A DNA stretch of 64,000 nucleotides from Virgifigura sp964551315 (GCA_964551315.1 CAZKCM010000021.1:1-64000), one strand, 5' to 3'. Shown: positions 8,609-16,827, counted from the stretch's first letter. Numbers and translations are program-made. The notes: generated from the letters alone by a model not told the origin.

Positions 8609-9373
8609 ATGCCCTCCTCTTCCGACGAAACCGTCCGCGCCGCACCGCCGAAGGCAGAAGCCTTCTATGCGGAGAGTCTCCGGCTGCTCAAGAAGTCCCG
8701 TATTCCCTTTCTGGTCGCGGGAACCTTCGCCGTGACGGCGCACACCGGCCTGCAGCGGCCGACGAAGGATCTCGACGTGTTCTGCCGAGCCGGAGACTAC
8801 CTGCGCATCCTCACTCACTTCCAGAATCTGGGGTACAAGACCGAGGTCGAGGACGAGCGCTGGCTGGCGAAGGTGCGGCAGGGACGGTTCTTCTTCGACG
8901 TCATCTTCAATTCGACGGCCGCGGTCGCCCCGATCACCGACCAGTGGTTCGCGGAATCGTACACGGCGCGCATCTACGGCACCCAGGTCCAGATCGTCGC
9001 ACCGACGGAGCTCATCTGGTCGAAGGCGTTCGTGCAGGATCGAAACCGGTACGACGGCGCCGACATCGCGCATGTCATCCTCAAGCAGCACGAGAACATC
9101 GATTGGCGACGGCTTCTCTCCTACATGGACCAGTACTGGGAGGTGCTGCTGATCCACGTCCTGAACTTCCGCTTCGTCTATCCCACCGAGCGCGACCGCA
9201 TTCCGCGCTGGCTCTTCGACGAGCTGGTAGCCCGGCTCAAGGAGCGCGCAAACCTTCCGATTCCGCAGGTCAAGGTCTGTAGGGGACGGCTTCTCTCGCG
9301 AAGCGATTACGCCGTCGACTGCACCGAATGGGGCTTTGTCGACACCCTTGCCGATGGGAAGTTGGGGCGATGA
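8609..9373 (+). CDS. Predicted nucleotidyltransferase (AbiEii/MNT-like fold)
   Basis: 254 residues from the ATG at 8609; an in-frame ATG at 8558 has a better purine-rich site (GAAGGA, 4 nt away), so a 271-residue form is possible. The N-terminal domain has IPFLVAGTFAVTAHTGL then RPTKDLDVFC, the G-x-x-x plus D-x-D pattern of nucleotidyltransferases, and a third acidic position in RFFFDVIFN, so the catalytic triad seems intact. The C-terminal half is helical and unrecognised. Its TGA overlaps the ATG of the next gene (ATGA), so it is translated with a metallophosphoesterase. Substrate unknown. Confidence 0.7.
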   Translation: MPSSSDETVRAAPPKAEAFYAESLRLLKKSRIPFLVAGTFAVTAHTGLQRPTKDLDVFCRAGDYLRILTHFQNLGYKTEVEDERWLAKVRQGRFFFDVIFNSTAAVAPITDQWFAESYTARIYGTQVQIVAPTELIWSKAFVQDRNRYDGADIAHVILKQHENIDWRRLLSYMDQYWEVLLIHVLNFRFVYPTERDRIPRWLFDELVARLKERANLPIPQVKVCRGRLLSRSDYAVDCTEWGFVDTLADGKLGR

Positions 9374-10095
9374 GCACGGGCAAGGGCACGATTACAGTCG
9401 CGGGGCTGGCCGACCTGCATGTTGCCGAAACGCAGGTGCGCCCGTACCGGGAGCTGTTCGCGGAAATCTCGGAGCGCGCCGATGTGCTCGCCCTCTGCGG
9501 CGATCTCACGAATCTCGGTACGCCGAGGGAAGCCGAAATCCTTGCCGCGGACATGGAATCCTGCACGATCCCCGTGGTCGGCGTCCTCGGCAATCACGAC
9601 TACGAGTGCGGCCGGACCGAGGAGATCGTACAGATCCTGCAGGGTGCCGGCCTCCACTTCCTGAACGCCCAGGTTCATCAGATCGAAGGCGTCGGCTTTG
9701 CTGGCGTCAAGGGGTTCGCGGGCGGATTCGGCAGTCACATGCTGGGAGCGTTCGGAGAGGACGCCATCAAGCATTTCGTGGCCGAGGCGGTGAACGAAGC
9801 CAACCGGCTCGAGAATGCGCTGCACGCACTCAGCGATATCGAGCGCATCGTCGTCGTTCTGCATTATGCTCCGATCGCGGCGACACTGGAGGGCGAGCCG
9901 AAGGAGATCTATCCCTTCCTCGGTTCGTCGCGTCTGGCCGAGACCATCGACCGGTTCGAAGTCGATGCCGTTCTGCACGGCCACGCCCATCACGGCATCT
10001 ATGCCGGACGGACGCCGAAGGGCATCCCCGTCTACAACTGCGCGTATACCGTGGCTAAGGAAGGCGGCAAGCCCTACGCCCTGATCGAGGTGTAA
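9370..10095 (+). CDS. Metallophosphoesterase family protein
   Basis: 241 residues. The calcineurin-like metal motifs are in order: GLADLHV (D-x-H) near residue 10, CGDLTN near 39, GNHDYE near 66, an isolated His in VVLHYAP near 162, and HGHAHHG near 200. All five motifs are present, so an active binuclear metal phosphoesterase is expected. It starts inside the stop codon of the nucleotidyltransferase gene; the two probably act on the same molecule, one adding and one removing a phosphate or nucleotide group (inference). Its last 22 bp overlap the convergent SAM-hydrolase gene. Confidence 0.85.
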   Translation: MSTGKGTITVAGLADLHVAETQVRPYRELFAEISERADVLALCGDLTNLGTPREAEILAADMESCTIPVVGVLGNHDYECGRTEEIVQILQGAGLHFLNAQVHQIEGVGFAGVKGFAGGFGSHMLGAFGEDAIKHFVAEAVNEANRLENALHALSDIERIVVVLHYAPIAATLEGEPKEIYPFLGSSRLAETIDRFEVDAVLHGHAHHGIYAGRTPKGIPVYNCAYTVAKEGGKPYALIEV

Positions 10096-10853
10096 CCCGC
10101 CGGGCCGTCAGGCCGAACCGAAACGGGGCTGCCGACGGCAAGGCCAAGGACGGCGTCGGCGCGCCCGCCGTTGACGGCAATCTCCGCGAGGCCGTTCGCG
10201 TTCTCGTACCAGAGCGCCTCCCCGCCCGGAACGTCGGAGAAGGTACGGGCGCGAGAGACGCGGCGCCCCGCCACGACCAGATCGGCGCCGTCCGGCAGTT
10301 GGCCCGCGCGCAGCCCCGTGATCGCGTTGCCGTAATGGTCGACATAGACGATCTCAGGCAAGTCGTCGGGCCAATCGGGACGGCGCAGGCCGCCATCGGC
10401 ACGCGGCGAACCCCATGGCGGATCGCCCGGCGGCCGCTCACCAAGAGCGAGGCGCGCCGCCACTGGCGCGAACAGATCGCGGCCGTGAAAGCTCGCCGAC
10501 AGCACCTCGGGCCGCCAGGTGATCTCCCACGCGCGCGCCGGCGTGCCGGCGCGGCGAACCACGAGCTCGAACAAACCGTTCTCCGGCCCGACATACCAGC
10601 GCCCGTCGGCTTCGACGGCCAGCGCCGCGCGAGCGCCGCCGACGCCCGGATCGACAACCGCGAGAAACACCGTGCCGGCCGGGAACCACGCCGCATAGGC
10701 GGCGAGCAGATACGCCGCCGGCTTCGGATCGCGCGACGGCGCATCGGCAAAGAGGTCGATCACCGGCACCGTTGGCGCGGCACGGTGCAGCACGGCCTTC
10801 ATCTGGCCGGTATAGGGCCCCTCGAGGCCGAAGTCAGTGAACAGAACGATCAT
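10074..10853 (-). CDS. SAM hydroxide adenosyltransferase (DUF62, SAM-dependent chlorinase/fluorinase family)
   Basis: 259 residues from the ATG at 10853. N-terminal signature LFTDFGLEGPYTGQMKAVL; DPGVGGARAALAVEADGRWYVGPENG; FHGRDLFAPVAARLALG; and YVDHYGNAITGL in the C-terminal barrel. In bacteria most members of this family hydrolyse S-adenosylmethionine to adenosine and methionine with hydroxide as nucleophile; the long loop specific to true fluorinases is not apparent. Cytoplasmic. The longer ORF to 11135 is an extension into the YqaA gene and is not used. Its 3' end overlaps the phosphoesterase gene by 22 bp tail to tail. Confidence 0.85.
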   Translation of the reverse strand: MIVLFTDFGLEGPYTGQMKAVLHRAAPTVPVIDLFADAPSRDPKPAAYLLAAYAAWFPAGTVFLAVVDPGVGGARAALAVEADGRWYVGPENGLFELVVRRAGTPARAWEITWRPEVLSASFHGRDLFAPVAARLALGERPPGDPPWGSPRADGGLRRPDWPDDLPEIVYVDHYGNAITGLRAGQLPDGADLVVAGRRVSRARTFSDVPGGEALWYENANGLAEIAVNGGRADAVLGLAVGSPVSVRPDGPAGYTSIRA

Positions 10854-10915
10854 GCGCCGAGTATGAAGGCGCCGGCGCCGCGCCCGCAAGGGTCGGCGCC
10901 GCCCCGCGACTCCCC

Positions 10916-11461
10916 CTACTCCCAGCCCGGGATCATGCGTTCGATCAGCTCCGCGTCGATGGCGAGTTCGGTCCCGTAGGCGATCACGACATAGCGCAGC
11001 GCCTTGCCGATCGTGACCAGGATCAGGAACGGCAGGATCGGAACGCGCAGAAAACCCGCGACGAAGGTCAGCGGATCGCCGAGGAAAGGCGTCCAGGCGA
11101 ACAGCAGCGACCAGACACCGTAACGCCGAAACCATGCCGAGACGCGGTCGATCCGGGCCGGCGAGAAGGGGAACCAGGGTCGGTTCCGCCAGTGCAGGAA
11201 GAACCGGCCGATCGCCCAGTTGACCGTTGACCCCAGCACGTTGCCCGCCGTCGCCACGAGAACCAGCAGCGCGATGTCGTAGCGCTGCGTCGCCACCAAC
11301 GCGCCGAGCACGACCTCCGAATAGACGGGAACGATCGTGGCCGCGAGGAACGCGGCAAGGAACACCGTGACGTAGGCTTCCAAGACGGGCATCGGCGATC
11401 GTTTCGTGGTTGGTCCCGCGGCTTCGTGCGGTGGCGCGGCCGCTTCGACGGGAACCGTCAT
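10916..11461 (-). CDS. YqaA/DedA-like inner-membrane protein
   Basis: 181 residues from the ATG at 11461, preceded by GAGG at good spacing; ATGs at 11485 and 11392 are alternatives. It has several hydrophobic segments and the SNARE-associated/DedA landmarks AATIVPVYSEVVLGALVA, a Gly-rich GNVLGSTVNWAIGRF and a re-entrant-type TPFLGDPLTFVAGFLRVP with the conserved GDP. DedA-family proteins are thought to help recycle lipid carriers or maintain membrane homeostasis. It lies 62 bp upstream of the SAM hydrolase gene, same strand. Confidence 0.82.
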   Translation of the reverse strand: MTVPVEAAAPPHEAAGPTTKRSPMPVLEAYVTVFLAAFLAATIVPVYSEVVLGALVATQRYDIALLVLVATAGNVLGSTVNWAIGRFFLHWRNRPWFPFSPARIDRVSAWFRRYGVWSLLFAWTPFLGDPLTFVAGFLRVPILPFLILVTIGKALRYVVIAYGTELAIDAELIERMIPGWE

Positions 11462-11504
11462 CGACCGGCCTCGATCAAAATGCAACCGCCTCCGTGGGGG
11501 AGCC

Positions 11505-11879
11505 TCAGTCAGAGGCCGTGATTCGATGGGAAAGCTCTACGGCGCGTTGGAGCGTCGCATGAATCGGGCACAGCTCCGCCACCCGCTCCGCCGTTGCGAC
11601 GCGCGCCGCCGGCAGTCCCGGCCAGCGAAGTTCCATCGCCATGCGGGTGACACGCTTGGGCCGTGTGCCGGCGATGTCCCAGCGCACCGAAAGGGCAAGC
11701 GGGGCCGCGTCGATCCCGGCGCCTTCCGCCCAGGTCGAAACCGTCAAGGCAGTGCAGCTTGCCAACGATGCGGCCAGCAGATGAAACGGCGACAAGGGCA
11801 CGCCCTCGGACAGGATCTCGAGCCCTTCTCCGGCCATCTCCAGCCGGATCCGGTCCTCGCCTTCCAGAATGAGTCTCAT
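11505..11879 (-). CDS. OsmC family protein
   Basis: 124 residues from the ATG at 11879. It has the two conserved cysteines of the OsmC/Ohr fold: one in LAASLASCTALTV near residue 42 and one in ELCPIHATLQRA near 106. OsmC-type proteins are thiol peroxidases reducing organic hydroperoxides; short variants of this kind are widespread in alphaproteobacteria and their electron donor is not obvious from sequence. Same strand as the YqaA gene, 43 bp before it. Confidence 0.85.
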   Translation of the reverse strand: MRLILEGEDRIRLEMAGEGLEILSEGVPLSPFHLLAASLASCTALTVSTWAEGAGIDAAPLALSVRWDIAGTRPKRVTRMAMELRWPGLPAARVATAERVAELCPIHATLQRAVELSHRITASD

Positions 11880-12231
11880 CGAATCCCTCCGTCGGAGAGT
11901 TTTGCGAACCGAGCCGTCGATGCCGGCCGATGGTCTCGAACGACAACCTAGGTATGAAACGAACAAGGCAAGGAATGGAGCGAATGCCTTAAGCGATCAC
12001 CGCGGCGGCGGGTTGACCTCCGGTCACCCGAACCGAGACGAAAACTTGAACGATTGTCGGTTCGGCGATTGTGGACGGGATCCGATGTCCCTAGATGGAT
12101 CTTGTCAACTTGTCGTGGGTCGGTCTGTCTTCCACGCTCGGTCGAGCGCTGGGTCGGGTCACCTTCCCTGAAAAGTTCGATCCGCGGCGTGAGTCCGCGT
12201 CGCGGCCTAACCTGCTTGGAGAACTGCATCT
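11880..12231. other. Intergenic region, probable 5' leader of the cold-shock gene
   Basis: About 350 bp between the divergent osmC-like and cold-shock genes. No convincing ORF on either strand. Long untranslated leaders are usual for cold-shock genes, and this space would accommodate one; GGAG sits about 10 nt before the cold-shock ATG. No promoter box could be assigned with confidence. Confidence 0.4.
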
Positions 12232-12438
12232 ATGTCTATCGGTACGGTCAAGTGGTTCAACAGCGTCAAGGGCTACGGCTTCATCCAGCCCGAGGACGGC
12301 TCCAAGGACGTGTTCGTGCACATCTCGGCTATTGAGCGCTCCGATCTCGGTTCGCTGCGCGAGGGCCAGAGGGTCAGCTTCGACCTCGAGCGCGGCCGCC
12401 AAGGGAAGGTTGCCGCCGTCAATCTGCGGTCGGCATGA
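12232..12438 (+). CDS. Cold-shock protein (CspA family)
   Basis: 68 residues, one cold-shock domain. RNP1 (KGYGFIQ) and RNP2 (DVFVHISAI) are intact, with the start GTVKWFN typical of the family and an ending GKVAAVNLRSA. It binds single-stranded RNA/DNA and melts mRNA structure in the cytoplasm. A strong hairpin follows directly, and a small basic protein gene lies 80 bp downstream. Confidence 0.95.
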   Translation: MSIGTVKWFNSVKGYGFIQPEDGSKDVFVHISAIERSDLGSLREGQRVSFDLERGRQGKVAAVNLRSA

Positions 12439-12444
12439 ATCGGG

Positions 12445-12475
12445 ACGGCGGGGGCGCTTCGGACGCCCCCGCCGT
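12445..12475 (+). terminator. Hairpin terminator after the cold-shock gene
   Basis: A perfect 12 bp stem (ACGGCGGGGGCG at 12445-12456 paired with 12464-12475) closes a 7-base loop CTTCGGA, starting 7 bp after the stop codon and followed by TCGTCTTT. The U-tract is weak, so termination may be partial and allow some read-through to the next gene. Confidence 0.7.
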
Positions 12476-12518
12476 TCGTCTTTCACCGCACGGAAACGCA
12501 GGCCTGGGAAGCGGGTAG

Positions 12519-12773
12519 ATGAAGATCCTAGAGCAACTTCCGGAGATGGACGACCAGCAGCTCGCGAACCTTCGCAGCAACGCGGAACGCCTGTCGACGG
12601 ACGGGAACGAGAAGCAGAAATCGGCGGCATCCGCCGTCCTGGAAGCGGTGACCCAGGAAATCGGCGTTCGCTCCGCCGCCAAGCGCAAGGCGATGGCGGA
12701 ACGCAGGGCGGCGACGGCCAAAGCCTCAAAAACGTCACAGGCAAGGCGCGCCTCCAAGGTGAAATCGAAATAA
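12519..12773 (+). CDS. Conserved small hypothetical protein, Lys/Arg/Ala-rich tail
   Basis: 84 residues. The N-terminal 50 residues form a probable helical hairpin (LEQLPEMDDQQLANLRSNAE; SAASAVLEAVTQEI). The last 30 residues are a basic, low-complexity tail of Ala, Lys and Arg. The N-terminal pattern resembles a small unnamed alphaproteobacterial family (L-x-x-L-P-x-M-x-D-x-x-L-x-N-L-x-x-N-A-E-R-L). The tail could bind nucleic acid, as in histone-like tails; this is inference. It follows the cold-shock gene after a partial terminator. Confidence 0.7.
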   Translation: MKILEQLPEMDDQQLANLRSNAERLSTDGNEKQKSAASAVLEAVTQEIGVRSAAKRKAMAERRAATAKASKTSQARRASKVKSK

Positions 12774-12851
12774 GGCAGAACGCGTAATCCACGCCCGCGC
12801 GGCCGCCGGCCGCCTGTTCGCAATCGATCGCCGGTCCGATATGCTGTCCGG

Positions 12852-13631
12852 GTGGACCCTTCAGATTCGAAACGACGCCTCCTGGTTGCGATCGCGCTGA
12901 CCTGGGCCGCGGGATATGTTGACGCCTTCGGCTACCTGCTGCTCGGCGGCGTATATACCGCCACCATGAGCGGCAATACGGTTCTGATCGGCGTGCACGG
13001 AATCGCCGGCGACCATCGCACCGCTTTCCTCCACGCGCTCACCGTTGGCGCCTTCGTCCTCGGCCTGGTCGTCAGCGGCGCCGTCATCAAGCTCGGGCAG
13101 CGCCGGGGCGTGCGCCGCACCCTCGCTTTCGCCATGGGCCTCGAGGCGCTCTGTCTTGCGGGTCTGCTTGTCGGGACCGGCCGCCTGCTGCAGCCGGGAT
13201 CCGGCGCCGCAGCCGATCCAATGTGGCAGCCGCCGCTTTATCTTCTCGTCGGGATCGCCGCGGTCGCCATGGGGATCCAGAACACCTCCCTGAGGATGGC
13301 CGGCGTCCTGACCGTCTACACGACCCATGTGACCGGTGCGCTCACCCGATTCGGCGAGGATGCCGTCGAGTATCTGTTCGGCCGGCGCGCACGGGCAGGC
13401 GCCCTTTCCGGAGCGGCGGAGTCCGGCGCGGCCGGACCGGAACGAGAGGTCCGGCTCGGCACCGTTCTCTTCTCGTCGGCCCTCTGGGGTGCGTTCCTCA
13501 TCGGTGCGATCGCCGCCGCCTACGCGACCTCCCGGATCGGGCCGCTCGCCCTCTTGCCCGCCATCGCGGTCGTTCTCGTCGTCGGCGGTCTGGACTGCGT
13601 CGCGCCGTTCGGCAGACCGCACCGGCGGTGA
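12852..13631 (+). CDS. YoaK family (DUF1275) membrane protein
   Basis: 259 residues with a GTG start at 12852. Six or seven hydrophobic segments. Family landmarks are at the N-terminus (AAGYVDAFGYLLLGGVYTATMSGNTV) split over the first two helices, VAMGIQNTSLR mid-protein, and THVTGALTRFGED, all characteristic of YoaK/DUF1275. Function is unknown; it is predicted to be an inner-membrane transporter-like protein. Convergent with cysH, with 24 bp between the stop codons. Confidence 0.87.
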   Translation: MDPSDSKRRLLVAIALTWAAGYVDAFGYLLLGGVYTATMSGNTVLIGVHGIAGDHRTAFLHALTVGAFVLGLVVSGAVIKLGQRRGVRRTLAFAMGLEALCLAGLLVGTGRLLQPGSGAAADPMWQPPLYLLVGIAAVAMGIQNTSLRMAGVLTVYTTHVTGALTRFGEDAVEYLFGRRARAGALSGAAESGAAGPEREVRLGTVLFSSALWGAFLIGAIAAAYATSRIGPLALLPAIAVVLVVGGLDCVAPFGRPHRR

Positions 13632-13655
13632 CGGAGGCCGAAGGGCTACCGCGTT

Positions 13656-14450
13656 CTAGGACTGCGGGCGCGGCTCGGGCCCCACATGCCGGTGCGGCCC
13701 GGCTTGGGTTCCCCTCGGCCCGTGAATCCCGCATTCGGTCTTGGCGGTTCCTGCCCAGCGGCCGGCGCGCGTCGGATCGCCGGCCCGCACCGGACGCGTG
13801 CAGGGCGCGCAGCCGATCGAGGCATAGCCTTCGTCGACGAGAGGATGCGGTGGCAACCGGTTGGCCTTGAACGCCTCGGCAACCTCCCCGGGCGTCCAGT
13901 GGACGAGGGGGTTGACCTTGATGCGCCCGTCGACCGCCTCGATCGCCGGCAGCGTCGCGCGTTCACCGCCGTGGAATCGCTTGCGGCCGGTAATCCATGC
14001 CGAAAATCCGCGAAGCGCGCGCTCAAGCGGCAGGACCTTGCGCAGCTGGCAGCACAGCGTCGGATCGCGTCGCCACAGCTCTCCATCGGGATCGCCCTCG
14101 GACAGCAGTACGGGATCCGGCTCGACGACGCGCAGGTCGGTGAAGCCGAAGCGATCGACCAGGATGTCCCTGTAGGTCAGCGTCTCCAGAAAATGCTTCC
14201 CGGTCTCGAGGAAGATGACCGGCGTCGCCGGGTCTACCTGCGCCACCAGATGCAGAATCACGGCGGACTCGGCACCGAAGGAGGAGACGACTGCGATCCG
14301 GCCCGGAAATTCCCGTTCGATCATCGCCCGCAGCAGGTCCGGCGCGGCGAGACTGCCATATCGCGCGTCCAGGTCCCGAGCCAGCGCAGAGGCGTCGGCG
14401 AGAGAATCGGATCGCCCGTGAAGCGGCGTGATGGATGAAGTATCGGGCAT
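13656..14450 (-). CDS. cysH: Assimilatory adenylyl-sulfate / phosphoadenylyl-sulfate reductase
   Basis: 264 residues from the ATG at 14450; a longer frame to 14513 is not needed. PP-loop SSFGAESAVIL near residue 54. Cys pair in CCQLRKVLPL near 134, GCAPCTRP near 216 and ECGIH near 240. The CC plus CxxC arrangement signals a [4Fe-4S] cluster, so the preferred substrate is probably APS rather than PAPS. It reduces activated sulfate to sulfite with thioredoxin. It is the last gene of a cysG-DUF2849-cysH group; a sulfite reductase gene, usual in such groups, is not present between them. The C-terminal 25 residues are Pro/Arg/His-rich. Confidence 0.92.
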   Translation of the reverse strand: MPDTSSITPLHGRSDSLADASALARDLDARYGSLAAPDLLRAMIEREFPGRIAVVSSFGAESAVILHLVAQVDPATPVIFLETGKHFLETLTYRDILVDRFGFTDLRVVEPDPVLLSEGDPDGELWRRDPTLCCQLRKVLPLERALRGFSAWITGRKRFHGGERATLPAIEAVDGRIKVNPLVHWTPGEVAEAFKANRLPPHPLVDEGYASIGCAPCTRPVRAGDPTRAGRWAGTAKTECGIHGPRGTQAGPHRHVGPEPRPQS

Positions 14451-14488
14451 GGCTTCGTTCCCCGTTCGGCCCCCAAAGATGGCGCCGT

Positions 14489-14782
14489 TCAATAGGCCCA
14501 GAAAGCGAAACACACGACGGACGCCGGCTCATCGTCGCGCGGCCGCAGACCGCGCTCGGAGAAGCGGAGCGACACCTCGTTCTCCTCGGCGCGTTCGATC
14601 AGGCACGGCCCCTTGACCGCCCGATCGGTGCCGCGCTCCGTCACCGCCGGGCGCATGGCGGCCTCCGCCTCCATCCCGGTCCTGCGGCCGATGTCTAGCC
14701 ATTCGCACATTTCGTCGTCCAGGCCGGATGAGACGACCGCGCCGTCGCCGAGGCGCGCCGCGGTGGCAGGCTTGGAGCCCAT
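14489..14782 (-). CDS. DUF2849-like small protein of the cysteine biosynthesis cluster
   Basis: 97 residues from the ATG at 14782, with GGGAGG at ideal spacing. The start follows the cysG stop codon by 14 bp. Composition and position match the small DUF2849 proteins that sit directly after cysG in alphaproteobacteria; weak landmarks are GDGAVV near the N-terminus, VKGPCLIE and a hydrophobic tail. The match is by context as much as by sequence. Role unknown, presumed linked to sulfite reduction. Confidence 0.6.
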   Translation of the reverse strand: MGSKPATAARLGDGAVVSSGLDDEMCEWLDIGRRTGMEAEAAMRPAVTERGTDRAVKGPCLIERAEENEVSLRFSERGLRPRDDEPASVVCFAFWAY

Positions 14783-14796
14783 CCCTCGCCTCCCGC

Positions 14797-16203
14797 TCAA
14801 CCGGCGAGCGCGCGCGCCGGCGCCGGCATCGCCGCCACCGCGTCGGAGAGCCGGACGACCTCACCGACGATGATCACCGCCGGCCCGCGGATGCCGTTCG
14901 CGCGGACCACGGTCTCGATGCGGTCGAGCGTTCCGAACACGACCTTCTGATCGGGGTGCGTGCCGTTCTCGATAACCGCCACCGGAGTTGTCGGAGCGAG
15001 TCCGTGCTCGACGAGCCGCGCGGCGATTCGCCCGGCGGCCGCCACGCCCATGTAGATCACCAGCGTCTGGCGCGCCCGCGCCAGGGCAGCCCAGTCGAGA
15101 TCCGGGTCCCCATCCTTTCCCTGGCCGGTGACGAAGGTCACTGCCTGGGCGTGATCGCGATGGGTCAACGGGATGCCGGCATAGGCGGCGCAGCCGCCGG
15201 CCGCCGTAATTCCGGGCACGACCTCGACCGGGATGCCGTGGCGGCGCAGAAAGGCCAGTTCCTCGCCGCCACGGCCAAAGACGAAAGGATCGCCGCCCTT
15301 GAGCCGCACCACCTGCCGTCCGGCCCGGGCGTGGCGGAGCATCAACGCATTGATCTCGTCCTGCGTCCAACCGCGGCGCCCCGGCGACTTGCCGACACAG
15401 ACACGCTCGGCGTCGCGCCGGACGTAATCCAGGATCGCAGGGCCGATCAGCCGGTCGTAGACGACGACTTCGGCCCGCTGCATCAGTCGCAGCGCGCGAA
15501 AAGTCAGAAGGTCGGGATCGCCGGGTCCCGCCCCGACGATCGCCACGCCGCCGGAGAACTCGTCGGCCGCCACGCGCCCGTTGACAAGGGCCAGCATCCG
15601 CTCCCGCGCACCGCGCTCGTCGCCGGCGAGGATCCGCTCGGCGATCGGACCGTCGAAGAACCGCTCCCAGAACCGGCGGCGGGCGTTGCCGTCGGCGAGG
15701 TTCGCCCGCACCGCGCCGCGGAAACTTCCGGCGAGCCGCGCCAGCCGGCCGAGACCGGCGGGCAGCAGGCTTTCGATCTGCTCCCGCAGGCGGCGGGCCA
15801 GGACCGGCGCGGTGCCGGCGGTCGATATGGCGACCACCACGGGATCGCGGTCGACGATGGCAGGCACGATGAAGCTGGAAAGATCGGCCCGGTCGACCAC
15901 GTTGACCGGCCGCCCGGCCGCATGCGCCGCCGCAGCCACGCGCTCGTCGACTTCGGCGAGGCCGGTGGCCGCCAGTACGACTGCTTGGCCGCTCACGTCC
16001 TCCGGTGCAAAGCCGCGGCGAATCCACCTCACTTCTCCGCGCGCGGCGAGGTCGGCAATCTCGTCCCCGACCTGCGGCGCCACCACCGTGACGACGGCCC
16101 GCGCCTTGAGCAGCAGGCGCAATTTGCGCGCGGCAATCTCCCCACCACCGACCAGGAGGCAGCGGCGTCCGTCCAGATCCAGAAAGGCGGGGAAATGGTT
16201 CAT
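14797..16203 (-). CDS. cysG: Siroheme synthase (precorrin-2 dehydrogenase/ferrochelatase + uroporphyrinogen-III methyltransferase)
   Basis: 468 residues, the length of full bifunctional CysG. The N-terminal Rossmann domain has LLVGGGEIAARKLRLLL, then the sirohydrochlorin-processing helices to about residue 210. The C-terminal SAM-dependent methyltransferase has AIVGAGPGDPDLLT, YDRLIGPAIL, RLKGGDPFVFGRGGEE and PGITAA. It makes siroheme, cofactor of sulfite and nitrite reductases. First gene of the minus-strand cys group; a sigma70-like promoter lies about 180 bp upstream. Confidence 0.94.
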   Translation of the reverse strand: MNHFPAFLDLDGRRCLLVGGGEIAARKLRLLLKARAVVTVVAPQVGDEIADLAARGEVRWIRRGFAPEDVSGQAVVLAATGLAEVDERVAAAAHAAGRPVNVVDRADLSSFIVPAIVDRDPVVVAISTAGTAPVLARRLREQIESLLPAGLGRLARLAGSFRGAVRANLADGNARRRFWERFFDGPIAERILAGDERGARERMLALVNGRVAADEFSGGVAIVGAGPGDPDLLTFRALRLMQRAEVVVYDRLIGPAILDYVRRDAERVCVGKSPGRRGWTQDEINALMLRHARAGRQVVRLKGGDPFVFGRGGEELAFLRRHGIPVEVVPGITAAGGCAAYAGIPLTHRDHAQAVTFVTGQGKDGDPDLDWAALARARQTLVIYMGVAAAGRIAARLVEHGLAPTTPVAVIENGTHPDQKVVFGTLDRIETVVRANGIRGPAVIIVGEVVRLSDAVAAMPAPARALAG

Positions 16204-16383
16204 AGCGGGGCGCTCTCTTCCCTGCGTTGTGCCGGCCCACGGAGCCCATCCCCGTGGCGCTTTAGCGATTGGTGACGCGGCCGCAAGCTGCTCTGCTCAA
16301 ATCCTCGGGTCCTTAGGAGCGGACCGGCCCGGACGGTCCCCGTCGGAACACGCGTCGCCGAGCGGACCCTGTCGCGAGACGAC

Positions 16384-16412
16384 ATTTCACATTTCCATGA
16401 TCCATTCGTCAA
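16384..16412 (-). promoter_or_regulatory. Predicted sigma70-type promoter for cysG-DUF2849-cysH
   Basis: On the minus strand, TTGACG (complement of 16407-16412) and TGAAAT (complement of 16384-16389) are spaced by 17 bp, and the region is AT-rich in an otherwise GC-rich sequence. This would give a leader of roughly 170 nt before cysG. Prediction from sequence only. Confidence 0.5.
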
Positions 16413-16511
16413 GCGATTCACATTGCAGAGAAGCAAAAATTTATTAATGACACTAATAGTATGTTATTTACGCTCGCGAGGCGCTGCCGCGCGGACGCGT
16501 TAGGCGGTCAC

Positions 16512-16547
16512 GACGCGTCACCTTCGGAAGACGCGTCACCTTCGGAA
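16512..16547. repeat. 18 bp perfect tandem duplication
   Basis: GACGCGTCACCTTCGGAA occurs at 16512-16529 and again at 16530-16547 with no mismatch. Non-coding, upstream of cysG. Confidence 0.9.
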
Positions 16548-16695
16548 AATGAATCGAGCGGGCGGAGGCGAGAGTGCGCCTTGCGTATGGCGCCGTCTCT
16601 GCCCTGGGGGTTCAAGCTATGGGTCCGGTTTCGGCGCCGGAATCGGAAAGGGGCTGCACCGCCGATCGGCGCAGCCCCTCATCGACGGACCACGG

Positions 16696-16735
16696 GTTGG
16701 CGCCGTCTTCGCTCTGTTGGCGCCGTCTTCGCTTT
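16696..16735. repeat. 20 bp tandem duplication
   Basis: GTTGGCGCCGTCTTCGCTCT at 16696-16715 is followed directly by GTTGGCGCCGTCTTCGCTTT at 16716-16735, one mismatch. It lies in the same non-coding stretch as the repeat at 16512. Confidence 0.9.
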
Positions 16736-16827
16736 CATGACTTATGGCATGACATCGTCCGGCACGTATCGATCGGCTGGAGCTCGGATTCGCATTCGGC
16801 GGATGAGCCGGGCACGCGTCCGGCGCG

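Larger units (their letters stand above)
16204..16827. other. Intergenic region upstream of cysG: promoter, AT-rich block and two tandem repeats
   Basis: About 620 bp without a convincing gene. It contains a strikingly AT-rich block (16380-16470) with an imperfect palindrome ATTAATGACACTAAT near 16443, the likely cysG promoter on the minus strand, and two separate two-copy tandem duplications. Small ORFs here on the plus strand lack family features and overlap the repeats, so they are not called. Confidence 0.5.

Noticed and set aside
16204..16383. Riboswitch or attenuator in the cysG leader
   Set aside because: A long leader is implied by the predicted promoter, but no conserved riboswitch core or peptide-attenuator pattern could be recognised.
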